Of a stretch of DNA of 64,000 nucleotides, positions 33,176 through 43,748 are shown piece after piece. The stretch spans positions 64,001-128,000 of IMG/VR virus record IMGVR_UViG_3300046507_000639. The stretch is one strand, 5' to 3'. Source of the DNA: a virus. Position numbers and translations under genes: made by a program. The notes under the pieces are model-generated. The model made no database searches and was not told where the DNA came from. It was given only the letters and a program-made list of their open reading frames with translations. Position 1 is the stretch's first letter; each line of letters opens with the position of its first letter.

Positions 33176-36100
33176 TCACTTCTGCAGCGCGATGGCGCGG
33201 ATGTCAGACATCCGAGGTACCTTCGCGGTGCTGTCCGAGAGCAGGACGACCTTGAAGCAGAACGTCTTGTAGCCGACGATGAGTGCGCCGTCAGAGCGGG
33301 CGTACTGTACGATGCCGTTGTTGAGGTACGCCGTCGTCTTCGAGCCGACCGATGCCAGGACAGAGGTCGGGAGACCGTACTGGAACTCTCGGTAGTCGGT
33401 CACGTCGATGGGAGATGAGTACAGCTTGGAGCTGCCGTCAGTCATCTGCATCTGGGTCCAGAGCTTGTCGTCGAACGCCTCGCCGTCTTCTGCTCCGAGG
33501 AGCTTGACGTAGACCTGAATGTCGGTTCCGACCGGGCGGTACGCGCCGATGTAGACCAGTGCGTCCTCAGCCACTCCGACCGAGTCGTCAAGCACGATGT
33601 TCTTCGAGACGTACTTCGTCACGGCATTGCCGTAGCGGGTGTACTCGTTGGTCGAGTCGTCGTTGATCACGTTCTCGATCATCAGGCCGGCCTTGCGGCG
33701 GAGGTCGATGACGGGCGAGATGTACATGTTAGAGGTCGTCAGCGTGATCGAGAACGTCGCGCTCTTGGCTCCCGCCAGGCTGTCCATCTCGTTAGAGCGG
33801 GAAGCCACGACTCGAGGATAGTCGAGCAGCTCGGTCTCTACCTCAGGAGTCAGGGTGACCTGAGCGGAGTCAGGTGAGTAGGTCTCGTCCACGCCCGCGA
33901 ACTTGTAGGTCAGTGAGGTCAGGGCCGGGTTGATTGCCGCGAACCTCGGGACCACCGCGTTGTAGAGCGGGTCGTCGACGGTGACGATAGTGGTGTTGGC
34001 GATCAAGGTGTTCGCGTTGAACGATGCCGACACGGAGTTCGCTGATCGGTGGAACTCGATGACGTCGCCTGGCTCCAGGTTTCCGTTCGAGGTGTCGATC
34101 TGAATGAAGTCAGAGGCCTCGTCGACCGTCTGGACTCGTCCGGACGCGTAGTTCGTGTTGGCGGTGTTGGATATCCTCACTCCACCCACGACCTTGATGA
34201 TGTAGTCGCCCGGCTCGACGTCGAAGGAGTTGTTGGCCTTCGTGAGTCCGTTGATCGTGAGGAAGTCGTCGTCCTCGTTGGTGAACACCGCGGTGCCCGA
34301 GCCGACAGTAAAGTTGGCACGGTACAGGCGGAACTTCATGTCCTCGGTCTGGTTCGCAGTCCACGTGGTCATGTTGGCCGAGACGAACAGTACGCCCGAG
34401 TACGGGTTCGAGTAGACCTGTTCACCCGTGATGACGTCGTAGTTACCGATCTCGGAGATCCACAGGTTGTAGTCGGGAGAGTTGCCGTCAGGCTTCACGA
34501 GGAACGCGTAGTCTTTGCCGTTCTCGAGGTAGACTGGGTTCACGAAGGTGAACTGCGTCTCCGCGGTGGCGTCGGCCGAAACGTTGATCTGCGAGGAGGT
34601 CAGGTACGCGCGGCCGAAGAACTTCGAGGAGTCTGGCAGGCCGAGGGTGGTCTCGACGACGAAGACGGAGCAGCCGAGGGCAGCGTCCTTCGAGCTGAAG
34701 TACAGGCCGACCTTGGTGAGGAAGAGTCCGGAGGCGTTCGACGGGACCGTAGCAGTGAAGCTCTGTGCGATCGGGTCGTCGTGTCCGCCGTGGTTGCCCG
34801 AGTGACCTCCGCCGCCCTCGATGGAGGGACCCTGTGGGTTGATCGTGGTGGTCTGGGTGCTGCTGCGGGTCTGGGTCGAAGACGACGAGTTGATCTCGGT
34901 CGTCAGGGTCGTCAGGGTCGTCGTGCCGCTCGTCACGGAGATGGACGAAGCGGTGTAGAGCGCGGTCGCCTCGGTGAGGATGCTGCCCGCCTGGACGACG
35001 AGGTCGGTCACGTTAGTGACGATGAGCTCGCGGTCTCCGTTCAGGAACGTGCTGTCAGGTATCTTGAACATACCGTAGACGTTACCCGAGCCGTCAGACT
35101 TGATGGCGGTGCCGTAGTTCGCGGTCCTGTTGAGGATCTTGTTCTCGGAGCCGGCCTCGAAGTTCGTGAGGCCCGACGGCGTCGCGGGAGCGCAGAAGGA
35201 GTCGACCAGCTTGTTGTCGAAGAAGATGTGCATGCTGGTGTTCGGCTTCATGCCGGTCGCGATGAACGCCACCTCACGAGAGCGAATGTAGGTGTTCTGC
35301 GTGACGTCCGTGACGTACTTGCCGGTCGTGATAGTGTTCGCGACGGTCGCGGCAGTAGTCGTGGTGATGATCTGCTCGGAGGTCGTCGTGGTGGAAGACG
35401 ACGAGCTGTTGGCGGACGTGTTGGTGGCGACCGTCCTCCAGTCACCGTAGGTCGTGCCGGTCGTGACGGGAGTCGTCAGGTCCTGCGTGACGTTGAGGGT
35501 GGCGCCCGAGTCGATCTCCTGGGTGAAGTAGTCGTAGGTCGGGTAGAGGTTGAGCTTGCCGTTCCACGCCCAGTACGCGCCGGTGGCGTTGCGGGTGTTG
35601 GTGGCGTAGCGCTGGTCGACGAACAGCTCGTGGGTGTACGGCGCCGTGATGAGGTGGCCGGTCTTGGTCACGCTCGAGGACAGGTCGGCCCTGTAGGCGA
35701 AGTCGATGTTGTGCTGCTTGAAGTTCGGGCGGGCGATGCCCTTGTCGGGGTCGATAGCGATCGAGTACTCGATGTCGGTGGTCTTGCCGTTGTCGTCGTT
35801 GTCGAACGAGTCGGCGAAGATGCCGTTCTTGAAGCGGTCGAGGCCGTTCGCGTCGGTGACCGAGGTGTCCTTGGCCTTCTGCTCGAGGAGGTTCAGGGCG
35901 GCGTAGTACTCGAGGCGCGTGATGCGGGTGTCGAGCGTGCCGATGTCCTTCTCGGTGTAGACGCGGTTCGTCTTGATGTCGATGTCGATCTCGAGGTCAG
36001 AACGGTTGAACGAGATGGCTTCCTTGGAGGACAGCGACGGGTACGGCGTGATGTAGGTCTCGGCGATCACCGCCGTGTCGACTTCGTTGACCGGAGCGAG

Positions 36101-38935
36101 CGGGTTCTCACCGGGCTCGCCCTGGCGGGAAGTGATCTCACCGAGCTTGTTGATGACGACCAGGTCGCGCCTCGGGAGGTAGTACTCCATGTCGGCGGTG
36201 AAGTTCGTGTCGGCGTCGAGGACGTACACGCCCGTGGCCGGCGCGTTGAACGAGCTGTTCGAGACGGGCGGGTTGATCGTCGCCGCAGAGGAGTTCGCCA
36301 CGTTGGCGGTGTTGAACTTACGCGGGCGGAAGTCGATCGCGTTCCTCAGGTCCACGAAGGAGTTGAAGGAAGACGAGAAGTACTGTGGTATCTCCGCGGT
36401 CTGGATGGCCGTCGCGTTAGCGGTGTTCGCGTCGTCGATCGGGTAGGAGTCCACGCTGAAGAAGCCCACGCCCGTGGTCGTGTTCGCCGAGAACGCGTCG
36501 AGCTCGATGAGGAACTTCGTGTTCGAGGTGATGTTCGACTTGTAGGCCGTCTTGATGATCAGCTTGCCGTGGTCGTAGAAGTTGTCCCTCTGACCGTTGT
36601 CGTACGTGAACCAGGAGGAGCGCTCGGGGTTGGTGGTGCTGTAGGTGTTACCGACGTAGACGTTGCGGACCTTAGCGACGTCGACGAAGCCGAGGTCCCA
36701 CGGGCCGGCGGTCAGGGCAGCGTTGTTCGAGCAGTCTATCTTGACGAATGTGCTCTTCGTGATCGCCTTGCCCGTCGCGACCGCGCTGCTGCGCAGGACC
36801 GGGTACTGCGCGTAGAGCGTCATGGTGCCGGAGTCCATCGTGCCCGTGCCGACCGGGAGGCCGGTGTTGACCGTGAACTGCGTGTTCGAGAGGATCATGA
36901 TGGAGCCGCCGAAGTCGTTGAGGTTCACGACGGTGCCGGCCGGGTAGTACTTCTGGATCTTGGCAGCGGTGTTCGCGGCGGCTGTGACGACGGTGTCGAT
37001 CTGCAGCGACGTGGCGTTGGTGATGGCCGTGACGCTTCGGATCTGGAAGGCCGCGCCGGTCGTGTTGATGCGGATCATGTCGCCGACGTTGAGCAGGGTG
37101 TTGAAGCTCGTTCCGGTGCCGGTGATGACGTTCGAGGTGTTGGCGTAGTTGATCGTACCTGCGAGGTTGGCCGAGTACGCGTTGTTCGACGTGATGATGT
37201 TGAAGCTGTCTGCGAGGGACGAGGACAGAGTGCCGACCGAGGCGTTGAGCCGCTCGACGCCGCCGTTAGCGGGCGAGTTGATCGTGAAGGTCACGAAGCC
37301 GTTGGCGGCCATGGTAGCCGAAGCAGCGTCGCGGAACACGAAGCTGGTCTCGTTGCCGCCCGAAGAGTTGCGGAGACGCTTGACTGCGTTGACGCCGAAC
37401 GGGAACACGAGCGAGTTGCTCGCGGCGTCCTGGATGACCGCGGTGTTGGAAGACGAGAGGACCACGTCAGCCTTGGCCGGTCCGAATGCGGTGGTGCCGT
37501 AGAAGGACTTGACGTCGTTCGCGAAGCTCTTGCCGCTGTTCATCCTCACGTTGAAGAGGTACATGCGGTACTGCGTGAAGGGCGTGCCCTTGTCGTTAGT
37601 GGAGTACTGCAGGCCTAGGACGTTGGCCTTGCCGACGACGTTGCCGGTCGGCGCGGTGCCGCTGCCCTCGTACTCCGAGACGGAGTTCTGGGGGGTGTCG
37701 TACAGGCTCACTTCAGTCGCGTGGTCGAAGTCGAAGGAGCCGACGAGCTCGTCCACGAGGACGTAGTTGCCGTAGTTGCCCGTGACGATCTGGGTCAGCG
37801 CTTCCTTGACGGTCGTCGCCTTGTTGGCCACGAGGTTGAAGGCGTTCAGCTTCTCGATGCGGTAACCCTTGACGTACATGATGCCCGTCGAGATGTTGTA
37901 CTGGAACTGCTGGTTGTTCGCGGTGTACACGTCGGTGTCGATCGTGAACGGCTTGACGGTGTAGTCTCCCGACTCCTCGTTGGTTCGAGAAGCGAGGACG
38001 TCGAGTATCTGGGAGAGGCCGGACTGGTCGGTGTTGGTCTGGGTCGGCGAGTCAGAGTCGAACTCTACGATCGCGAAGAAGTTGGTGCTGTTCGCGGTCT
38101 CGGACTTCGGCTTCGAGACGAGCGTCGCGTTGAGCTGCAGTCGGTCTGCGCCGGGAGCGTTGAAGTTGAAGAAGCCCTGGGCGTTGCTGAGGAGCGACGG
38201 GTCCTGGTTGGAGTTGACGATGACTTCTTCGGTGTTGAAGCCGACGACGTAGTTGTTCACCGACGTGTCGTGGTCGCGCACGGGGATCGTGTGCTGGTCG
38301 ACGTTGATGAAGAAGCCCTTCTGGAAGACGATGCCGTCCGAGACCTGCACGCCGTAAGCGGTGCCGGTGGCGTTGGCGGTGCCGTTCGAGGTGATGATGC
38401 TGATGGTGTCGACGAGGTTGTTCGCGTCGAGCACGCCGAACTTGTTCTGGGCGTCAGTGTAGACGTAGAGCTTCTCACCCGAGGCGAACGAGGTGACGTC
38501 GTTGTTCGAGCCGTCGGTTCCGGTGTAGATGTAGTTGACGTAGAAGCGGTTGGTCTCGGGGTACGTCAGCTCGAAGCCAGACTTGGTCGTGGACACGGCA
38601 GCGCGCACGCCGCTGTTCGACACGAGCAGGTAGTTCTGGGGTATCTCGAGGATGGACAGCTCGTTGTTGGAGTCGAACTGGTTCTTGACGTAGACGACGG
38701 GGTACTGTGGGATGTACGTGATCGCGCAGCGGTCGACGATCGATCCGTCCTTGAAGACGTACGAGCCGAACCGTGCGACCTGCTCCTGCAGGATGCTCTG
38801 GAGCTGCGTGAGCTCACGGGCCTGGACCGCGATCGAGGGCTTGAAGAGTATCCGGTGGTAGTTCTTACCCTCGGCGTCGTCGAAGTCGTCGAAGTACGGT
38901 GATACGTTGAAGTCGGTGTCGAGTCTAGAAGTCAT
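33176..38935 (-). CDS. very large virion structural protein with DUF4815-type N-terminus
   Basis: 1919 aa, the largest gene in the window. The first 150 residues (YFDDFDDAEGKNYHRILFKP, AVQARELTQLQSILQEQVAR, FGSYVFKDGSIVDR) match the DUF4815 family of baseplate/fibre proteins in marine T4-like phages. The rest is Asn/Thr/Ser-rich beta structure, with a coiled region near 1030-1070 (DTRITRLEYYAALNLLEQKA) and a low-complexity Ser/Thr segment near 1230-1250. It follows gp8 and is likely baseplate-attached, in the place of T4 gp7/gp10 or a fibre base. Exact role unknown. Confidence 0.7.
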   Translation of the reverse strand: MTSRLDTDFNVSPYFDDFDDAEGKNYHRILFKPSIAVQARELTQLQSILQEQVARFGSYVFKDGSIVDRCAITYIPQYPVVYVKNQFDSNNELSILEIPQNYLLVSNSGVRAAVSTTKSGFELTYPETNRFYVNYIYTGTDGSNNDVTSFASGEKLYVYTDAQNKFGVLDANNLVDTISIITSNGTANATGTAYGVQVSDGIVFQKGFFINVDQHTIPVRDHDTSVNNYVVGFNTEEVIVNSNQDPSLLSNAQGFFNFNAPGADRLQLNATLVSKPKSETANSTNFFAIVEFDSDSPTQTNTDQSGLSQILDVLASRTNEESGDYTVKPFTIDTDVYTANNQQFQYNISTGIMYVKGYRIEKLNAFNLVANKATTVKEALTQIVTGNYGNYVLVDELVGSFDFDHATEVSLYDTPQNSVSEYEGSGTAPTGNVVGKANVLGLQYSTNDKGTPFTQYRMYLFNVRMNSGKSFANDVKSFYGTTAFGPAKADVVLSSSNTAVIQDAASNSLVFPFGVNAVKRLRNSSGGNETSFVFRDAASATMAANGFVTFTINSPANGGVERLNASVGTLSSSLADSFNIITSNNAYSANLAGTINYANTSNVITGTGTSFNTLLNVGDMIRINTTGAAFQIRSVTAITNATSLQIDTVVTAAANTAAKIQKYYPAGTVVNLNDFGGSIMILSNTQFTVNTGLPVGTGTMDSGTMTLYAQYPVLRSSAVATGKAITKSTFVKIDCSNNAALTAGPWDLGFVDVAKVRNVYVGNTYSTTNPERSSWFTYDNGQRDNFYDHGKLIIKTAYKSNITSNTKFLIELDAFSANTTTGVGFFSVDSYPIDDANTANATAIQTAEIPQYFSSSFNSFVDLRNAIDFRPRKFNTANVANSSAATINPPVSNSSFNAPATGVYVLDADTNFTADMEYYLPRRDLVVINKLGEITSRQGEPGENPLAPVNEVDTAVIAETYITPYPSLSSKEAISFNRSDLEIDIDIKTNRVYTEKDIGTLDTRITRLEYYAALNLLEQKAKDTSVTDANGLDRFKNGIFADSFDNDDNGKTTDIEYSIAIDPDKGIARPNFKQHNIDFAYRADLSSSVTKTGHLITAPYTHELFVDQRYATNTRNATGAYWAWNGKLNLYPTYDYFTQEIDSGATLNVTQDLTTPVTTGTTYGDWRTVATNTSANSSSSSTTTTSEQIITTTTAATVANTITTGKYVTDVTQNTYIRSREVAFIATGMKPNTSMHIFFDNKLVDSFCAPATPSGLTNFEAGSENKILNRTANYGTAIKSDGSGNVYGMFKIPDSTFLNGDRELIVTNVTDLVVQAGSILTEATALYTASSISVTSGTTTLTTLTTEINSSSSTQTRSSTQTTTINPQGPSIEGGGGHSGNHGGHDDPIAQSFTATVPSNASGLFLTKVGLYFSSKDAALGCSVFVVETTLGLPDSSKFFGRAYLTSSQINVSADATAETQFTFVNPVYLENGKDYAFLVKPDGNSPDYNLWISEIGNYDVITGEQVYSNPYSGVLFVSANMTTWTANQTEDMKFRLYRANFTVGSGTAVFTNEDDDFLTINGLTKANNSFDVEPGDYIIKVVGGVRISNTANTNYASGRVQTVDEASDFIQIDTSNGNLEPGDVIEFHRSANSVSASFNANTLIANTTIVTVDDPLYNAVVPRFAAINPALTSLTYKFAGVDETYSPDSAQVTLTPEVETELLDYPRVVASRSNEMDSLAGAKSATFSITLTTSNMYISPVIDLRRKAGLMIENVINDDSTNEYTRYGNAVTKYVSKNIVLDDSVGVAEDALVYIGAYRPVGTDIQVYVKLLGAEDGEAFDDKLWTQMQMTDGSSKLYSSPIDVTDYREFQYGLPTSVLASVGSKTTAYLNNGIVQYARSDGALIVGYKTFCFKVVLLSDSTAKVPRMSDIRAIALQK

Positions 38936-40429
38936 TTAGTTTCCCGAGAGGTTCGACAGGATGAAGCCCACGTCTTCGAGTGAGCTGTTCGACCGATCGA
39001 CTGAGACCGCGGTGTCGTAGAATAGGACGTCGCCGCTGTACACGTTTATCTGTGGGTTATTTATAGCGAGAATCTGAGCCACGATCTCTGAGTTTGAAGT
39101 CACGATCGTCTCACCGTTCGCGAAGGAGCCCTTGTAGACGGTACCCTTCGCGTTGGTGTTGTTCGCGAAGCCGAGGATGCCGATCGCGCCCGAAGTCTGA
39201 CCCGTGAAGGTCTCGCCGATCACGTAGCTGCTGGAGGAGGAGAGGACGTTCAGGGTGAGGCTGACCGTGGAGTCGATGAACGACGAGGTGTAGATGTGGC
39301 CGTTGGCGTACTCCGGGTCCTTGATCATGCCGTACTCCCGGAAGGAGAGCTCGACTGGGATGGCGCCGGACTCGTCGCCGTCGAACGTCGTGATCACCAT
39401 GAACTTGCTCGAGCCGAGCTCAGAGACGGCGTCGGAGCCGTGGCCCTTGACCGGTGAGATGACCGCGCGCAGGGTGGAGTCAGCGTTGGCGGTGTTAGCG
39501 TACACGTTCACAGAGGTGTAGCCCGCGCCGGGGTCGATGACGTTGACTGAAGCGATGGACTTCGAGACTGTGTTGACCGTGCAGTACGCCTTGGCGCCGT
39601 CGCCGTTCCCGTCGATGACGATCTCGGGGTAGATGATGTACTGCGAGGTGTAGTCGAGGGTGAGCGGCGTGGTCGTGACGACGAAGATGCCCGAGGTGTT
39701 GCTGAAGTGCTGGGCGATGCGCGTCATGGAGCCGTCGCCGGTTCCGGACGAGACGTACATCATCAGGTTGTTGTAGAAGTTGTTCACGCCCGAGTTGTTG
39801 TCAGCTATCCTGAAGAGGTTGCTGTTGTTGGCAGTGCTGAGGACGGTGCCCGTCGCGAACGCCGGGAAGTTCGCGCCTCCCGAGACCACGACGATGTTGT
39901 CGATGGTGCCGGGGATCGCCGCGGCCTCGACGGTCGTGTTGGCGTCGATGGGGATGAAGGTCGACGTGCCGAACTTGGTGTTGTTGGCCGACGAGAGGGT
40001 GTACATGTACTTCCACTTGTAGCCGTCGCTCAGCTCGAAGATGTCAGTGGTCTTAGACGTAGGCTCCTCAGTAGAGAGCGCGCCGCCGCCGTTGCTGATG
40101 CACTTGAACACGTCGTCGTTACTGTTGATGACGTAGTATGGCTTGTCGTAGAGCTCGGGGTCGTCGTCGTCGTACTGTGCGTAGGCCGTGTCGATCGTCC
40201 AGACGTACTTGCCGACCAGGAACGAGACGTCGCCCGGCTGGAGCTTCTTGCCGAAGATCATCTCCTTGCGGAAGTCGAAGTCGCCCTGCTTGTAGGTGCC
40301 GTCCTCGGGGTCGGGGTTGACCTCGTCCGGCCACGGGGTGAACTTGGACACCACCATGTAGTAGGCGCTGTTAGCGGAGCCGAGGTCGTCCTGCAGCAAC
40401 TCGCATATCGTGTTGAATATGTTCGACAC
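38936..40429 (-). CDS. 8: gp8 baseplate wedge subunit
   Basis: 497 aa from a GTG, longer than T4 gp8 (334). The N-terminal 150 residues match: YYMVVSKFTPWPDE, RKEMIFGKKLQPGDVSFLV, WTIDTAYAQYDD, PYYVINSNDDVFKCISNGGG and TDIFELSDGYKWKYMYTLSS. The C-terminal extension is beta-rich and Asn/Thr-rich. gp8 dimers link the wedge arms of the baseplate. Confidence 0.85.
   Translation of the reverse strand: MSNIFNTICELLQDDLGSANSAYYMVVSKFTPWPDEVNPDPEDGTYKQGDFDFRKEMIFGKKLQPGDVSFLVGKYVWTIDTAYAQYDDDDPELYDKPYYVINSNDDVFKCISNGGGALSTEEPTSKTTDIFELSDGYKWKYMYTLSSANNTKFGTSTFIPIDANTTVEAAAIPGTIDNIVVVSGGANFPAFATGTVLSTANNSNLFRIADNNSGVNNFYNNLMMYVSSGTGDGSMTRIAQHFSNTSGIFVVTTTPLTLDYTSQYIIYPEIVIDGNGDGAKAYCTVNTVSKSIASVNVIDPGAGYTSVNVYANTANADSTLRAVISPVKGHGSDAVSELGSSKFMVITTFDGDESGAIPVELSFREYGMIKDPEYANGHIYTSSFIDSTVSLTLNVLSSSSSYVIGETFTGQTSGAIGILGFANNTNAKGTVYKGSFANGETIVTSNSEIVAQILAINNPQINVYSGDVLFYDTAVSVDRSNSSLEDVGFILSNLSGN
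39058..39065 (-). promoter_or_regulatory. T4-type late promoter inside gene 8
   Basis: Exact TATAAATA on the minus strand, about 120 bp upstream of the 1919-aa gene, which it would transcribe. Confidence 0.6.
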
Positions 40430-40434
40430 TTATT

Positions 40435-41958
40435 TTAGCTCTCTGTGACTAGTCGGACCTTGCCGAACATCTTGTTGCCCGACGGGTGGACGGTCCTCTT
40501 CAGGACGTCGTAGTACTCCGAGAGCTTCTTTTTGAGGATGAGCTCGTAAGAGTACTCCTGGTAATAGTCGTCGTCTTGCAGGTATTTATCGCTGTCCACG
40601 AAGCTGGTTGAGTCCCTCCAGTATCCCTCGACCTTGCCGACCGCGCCTATCACTAGGGTGGCGTCGACCACGTGGAGCGCGTTCGTGGTGGAGGTGAGGG
40701 TGGCGTGGATGGTGTTGCCGCGGTAGGCGAAGCCCGAGGACACCACGGTGATGCTCGAGGGGACGCCGTTGCCGTAGAATGCCGACGTCGCGATGACCGC
40801 GTCGTTCCCCCAGTAGCCGCCCGAGCCGTCCTGGATGTGGAGCTTGTTCGTGACGGGCTCGAACACCTTGACGGTGACGTTGCCGTCGTAGTCGTGGCCC
40901 GGGTTGGTGGTGACGATCTTAGAGATAGTGCCGACAGTGTACGTGTTCATCGCGAGCGCGGAGTGCACCTTCGACGTGATGTTGGCGGTCGACATCGCGG
41001 AGCCGTCGCCGACGTTGTAGGTGTTGGCGCCGACCTTCACTGCGAGGTAGCCGTTCACGTATATGTTGGAAACGTCGATGTTGGACGTGTTGGACAACGA
41101 CAGTATCGCCATGTTGGCGTCGGAACCCATGGTGTTGCTGCCCGACGTGATGGTGATCGTGGAGTCTAGCTTGTAGCCGAAGCCGCCGTTGACGAGGTTG
41201 AAGTTGATGATGCCGTCGCCGCTGTTCTCGACCGCGCTGACGATGCCCCGGAAGTTGAGCCCGTCGGTGTTGGAAGTAGCAGTGACGAAGTCGCCGACCG
41301 TGAAGCCGGGCGTGGCGGAGTTCACGATGACGGAGGTGATGGACCCGAGGACGGTAGGCTCGATCGCCGTGATGCCCTCGTAGGTGATCGTCTCGCCGGG
41401 CGTGAAGTCGCCGCGGATGTTCGAGATGAACAGCAGGTCGATCAGTCGCCCGTTGACGTTGCGGCGCTCGTAGTTCTCGACGATCGCCTTCGCCCCGCTG
41501 ACCTTGCCCACGATGTTCTGGTTCTCGAACTGGTAGTTCGTGTCGTGCTTCGATATCTCAAAGTACCTAGGCTCGAACCACTCGCTGTTGTCGGGCTTGA
41601 AGATGTCCTCTGCCGGGATGTAGTACTCTATCTCGGTGTTGAAGAGCAGGCGGAACACAAGGCGGATGCCCTCGATGGAGCCCTTCGAGTTGTAGAGGTC
41701 GAGGATGTGCTTCTGGAGCATCCTCTTGTCGCCGAGGATCTGCTTCGGAACGCCCGACATGTACTCGTCCTTGAAGTAGTCAAGGAACTCGTCGGGGGTG
41801 GTGTCGATGTCTCGTATGTCGAGGAGCTTGCGCGTCTCGGACCGCTGCTCATCCCACTCGTAGTACGCCTTGACGAACTGGACGAAGTTCGTCCCGTCCT
41901 TCTTATAGAAGTCGGGGAACTGGTGCTGTACGAAGTTTGAGATGAAGTCTACGGTCAT
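40435..41958 (-). CDS. baseplate wedge-region virion protein between gp6 and gp8
   Basis: 507 aa. The N-terminal 160 residues (FISNFVQHQFPDFYKKDGTN, FVQFVKAYYEWDEQ, RDIDTTPDEFLDYFKDEYMS, DKRMLQKHILDLYNSKGSIE) are strongly conserved in T4-like marine phages, where it is a virion protein. The C-terminal part is beta-rich. The place between 6 and 8 is that of gp7 in T4, but sequence similarity to T4 gp7 is not evident, so no symbol is given. Confidence 0.7.
   Translation of the reverse strand: MTVDFISNFVQHQFPDFYKKDGTNFVQFVKAYYEWDEQRSETRKLLDIRDIDTTPDEFLDYFKDEYMSGVPKQILGDKRMLQKHILDLYNSKGSIEGIRLVFRLLFNTEIEYYIPAEDIFKPDNSEWFEPRYFEISKHDTNYQFENQNIVGKVSGAKAIVENYERRNVNGRLIDLLFISNIRGDFTPGETITYEGITAIEPTVLGSITSVIVNSATPGFTVGDFVTATSNTDGLNFRGIVSAVENSGDGIINFNLVNGGFGYKLDSTITITSGSNTMGSDANMAILSLSNTSNIDVSNIYVNGYLAVKVGANTYNVGDGSAMSTANITSKVHSALAMNTYTVGTISKIVTTNPGHDYDGNVTVKVFEPVTNKLHIQDGSGGYWGNDAVIATSAFYGNGVPSSITVVSSGFAYRGNTIHATLTSTTNALHVVDATLVIGAVGKVEGYWRDSTSFVDSDKYLQDDDYYQEYSYELILKKKLSEYYDVLKRTVHPSGNKMFGKVRLVTES
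40583..40590 (-). promoter_or_regulatory. variant T4-type late promoter
   Basis: GATAAATA on the minus strand within the 507-aa gene, about 155 bp before gene 8. Confidence 0.35.
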
Positions 41959-43748
41959 TCTGCCACCATCGTGACGGTCACGTCGGCCACGTCGAGGATG
42001 AGGAACCTGTTCTCAGCGACGGTCACGTCCCTCTCTGCGCCGGTGGCGTAGATCGAGATGAACCCGCTGTAGGACGACACGTTGAGGAGTATCTCCATGT
42101 TGCCCGTAGCGTAGTCGACCGAGCCGACCGACGAGTTGAGCACGTTCTTGGCGGCGTTGTTGGCGACGACCTTGAGGACGCCGAGTCCGTTGTCTTCGAT
42201 CTTGGCCGAGTACGAGATGCCGTTGACGACGTACGAGAAGATGGAGGAGGTGATCGTGGGCGCTATCGCCTTGTCGAGCTCCGACGAGACGTCGTAGTCG
42301 AGAAGCGGCGTGCCGAACGAGAACTTGAAGCTCGCGGGAGAGCCGGTGGTCGGGCTCCACCTCTTGATGATGGAGAGCGTGGTGTCGTTCGAGACTATCG
42401 CGGGGTCCACGTCGTCGATCGCGTTGACGAACTTCGAGTATCGCAGGTCGGAGTCGAAGTCAGTGAGGTTCGCTGCAGCGAAGTCCTCGATGGCGTCGAT
42501 CACGTTCACCCGCAGCTGCTCGAGCGGCGTGCTGATGAGCGCGGAGTCGTACGTCACGGTCGAGTTGACCTTCACGTAGAAGTACTCTGGGTCTACCACG
42601 AAGGCCTTCGTCGTGATGGACTTGCCCTCGAGGTAGTTGACGATCTTGCGCTTCACGTTGTCCGAGATGATGCCCTCGGTGCCGAAGGGCTTGATGAAGA
42701 GCGCGACGCGTCCGAACTGTGGGGGATTGAGCAGCTCACCGCCGTAGGCCAGCACTGACTGGACGATCGGGAACTTCTCGCGGACGAGGTTCTCGAAGTC
42801 TCCGTCGATGACGGCCCGCTCCTGGGTGGTGAAGTGACGCGGCCCGTGGAACTTGATGGACGCCAGGTCCTCACGCTCGGCCCCGCCTGAAGCGGGAGCG
42901 TCAGAGACGATGGATGAGACCCGGTAGCCGTCGACCGCGACAGAGGGCGAGAACGTCGTGAGGCCGTTTCCGTCTTCGCCGTCGGTGGCCACGTAGGCGA
43001 TGTTGATGATGTTGCCGTTCGAGACCGCGCGGCCGATGACGCCGTTGCCGAAGACCACCTCGTACCGGTCGTCGCTGTAGCCCTGGACGAAGAACACGTT
43101 GGACGTGGAGGTCAGACCGTAGATGTCGAGGGTGCGAGACCAGGTCACGGTCGTGTTGTCGGTGTTGGACGTCGTGACCTTCACCTCGATGGTGTCGACG
43201 TCGACGTTGTTGGCCTGGAGGGCGTACCGGACCGTCGAGTTGGCGACGAACGCCTCGCGGACGACGTTGCCCTGGAAGAGGTCGACCTCGGAGGCCGAGT
43301 AGTTGCCGAAGGAGTCGGCCTGGACGACGACGGCCGTGTTGGTCACGAGGGTGAAGACCTTCGAGTCGTTGTTGGCGTCGAAGCCGGCCGAGGACACCGA
43401 GTAGTACTTCGGGATGGTGACGCTCGAGGGCAGGTCGCCCCCGGTGTCGATCGTGAACGTCGCGGTGGTCCGTGCCGACGAGCGGGAGCGAGGAGTGTAG
43501 TTGAGCTCCTTCGACCTGGATATGACGGAGTCCTTGAGCACCGCGGTGTCGAGGAACATCTCGGAGCCGATCATGTTCTCGTAGTACGCGTTGAGCGTGG
43601 TGTTCAGCGCGAGCACGTCGAGCAGGACGGCGAAGTTTGAGCCCTCGAAGTCGTAGTCCTTGAACCGGGCCTGGCTCGCGAGGTACGTCTTCAGGCTCTC
43701 TCGGTAGTTGAGGAAGTCGAGCTCACTCGTCGGTATGAACTGAGTCAT
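41955..43748 (-). CDS. 6: gp6 baseplate wedge subunit
   Basis: 597 aa (T4 gp6: 660). Baseplate J-like family: FIPTSELDFLNYRESLKTYL, YDFEGSNFAVLLDVLALNT, SVISRSKELNYTPRSRSSA, GYSDDRYEVVFGNGVIGRAV. gp6 forms the ring that ties wedges together and to gp25/gp53. Overlaps gene 25 by 4 bp. Confidence 0.94.
   Translation of the reverse strand: MTQFIPTSELDFLNYRESLKTYLASQARFKDYDFEGSNFAVLLDVLALNTTLNAYYENMIGSEMFLDTAVLKDSVISRSKELNYTPRSRSSARTTATFTIDTGGDLPSSVTIPKYYSVSSAGFDANNDSKVFTLVTNTAVVVQADSFGNYSASEVDLFQGNVVREAFVANSTVRYALQANNVDVDTIEVKVTTSNTDNTTVTWSRTLDIYGLTSTSNVFFVQGYSDDRYEVVFGNGVIGRAVSNGNIINIAYVATDGEDGNGLTTFSPSVAVDGYRVSSIVSDAPASGGAEREDLASIKFHGPRHFTTQERAVIDGDFENLVREKFPIVQSVLAYGGELLNPPQFGRVALFIKPFGTEGIISDNVKRKIVNYLEGKSITTKAFVVDPEYFYVKVNSTVTYDSALISTPLEQLRVNVIDAIEDFAAANLTDFDSDLRYSKFVNAIDDVDPAIVSNDTTLSIIKRWSPTTGSPASFKFSFGTPLLDYDVSSELDKAIAPTITSSIFSYVVNGISYSAKIEDNGLGVLKVVANNAAKNVLNSSVGSVDYATGNMEILLNVSSYSGFISIYATGAERDVTVAENRFLILDVADVTVTMVAE

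Noticed and set aside
34049-37618. 1189-codon plus-strand open frame opposite the 1919-aa structural gene
   Set aside because: It is an antisense shadow caused by high GC at third positions: the protein is Val/Arg/Asp repeats with no domain, and there is no ribosome site.
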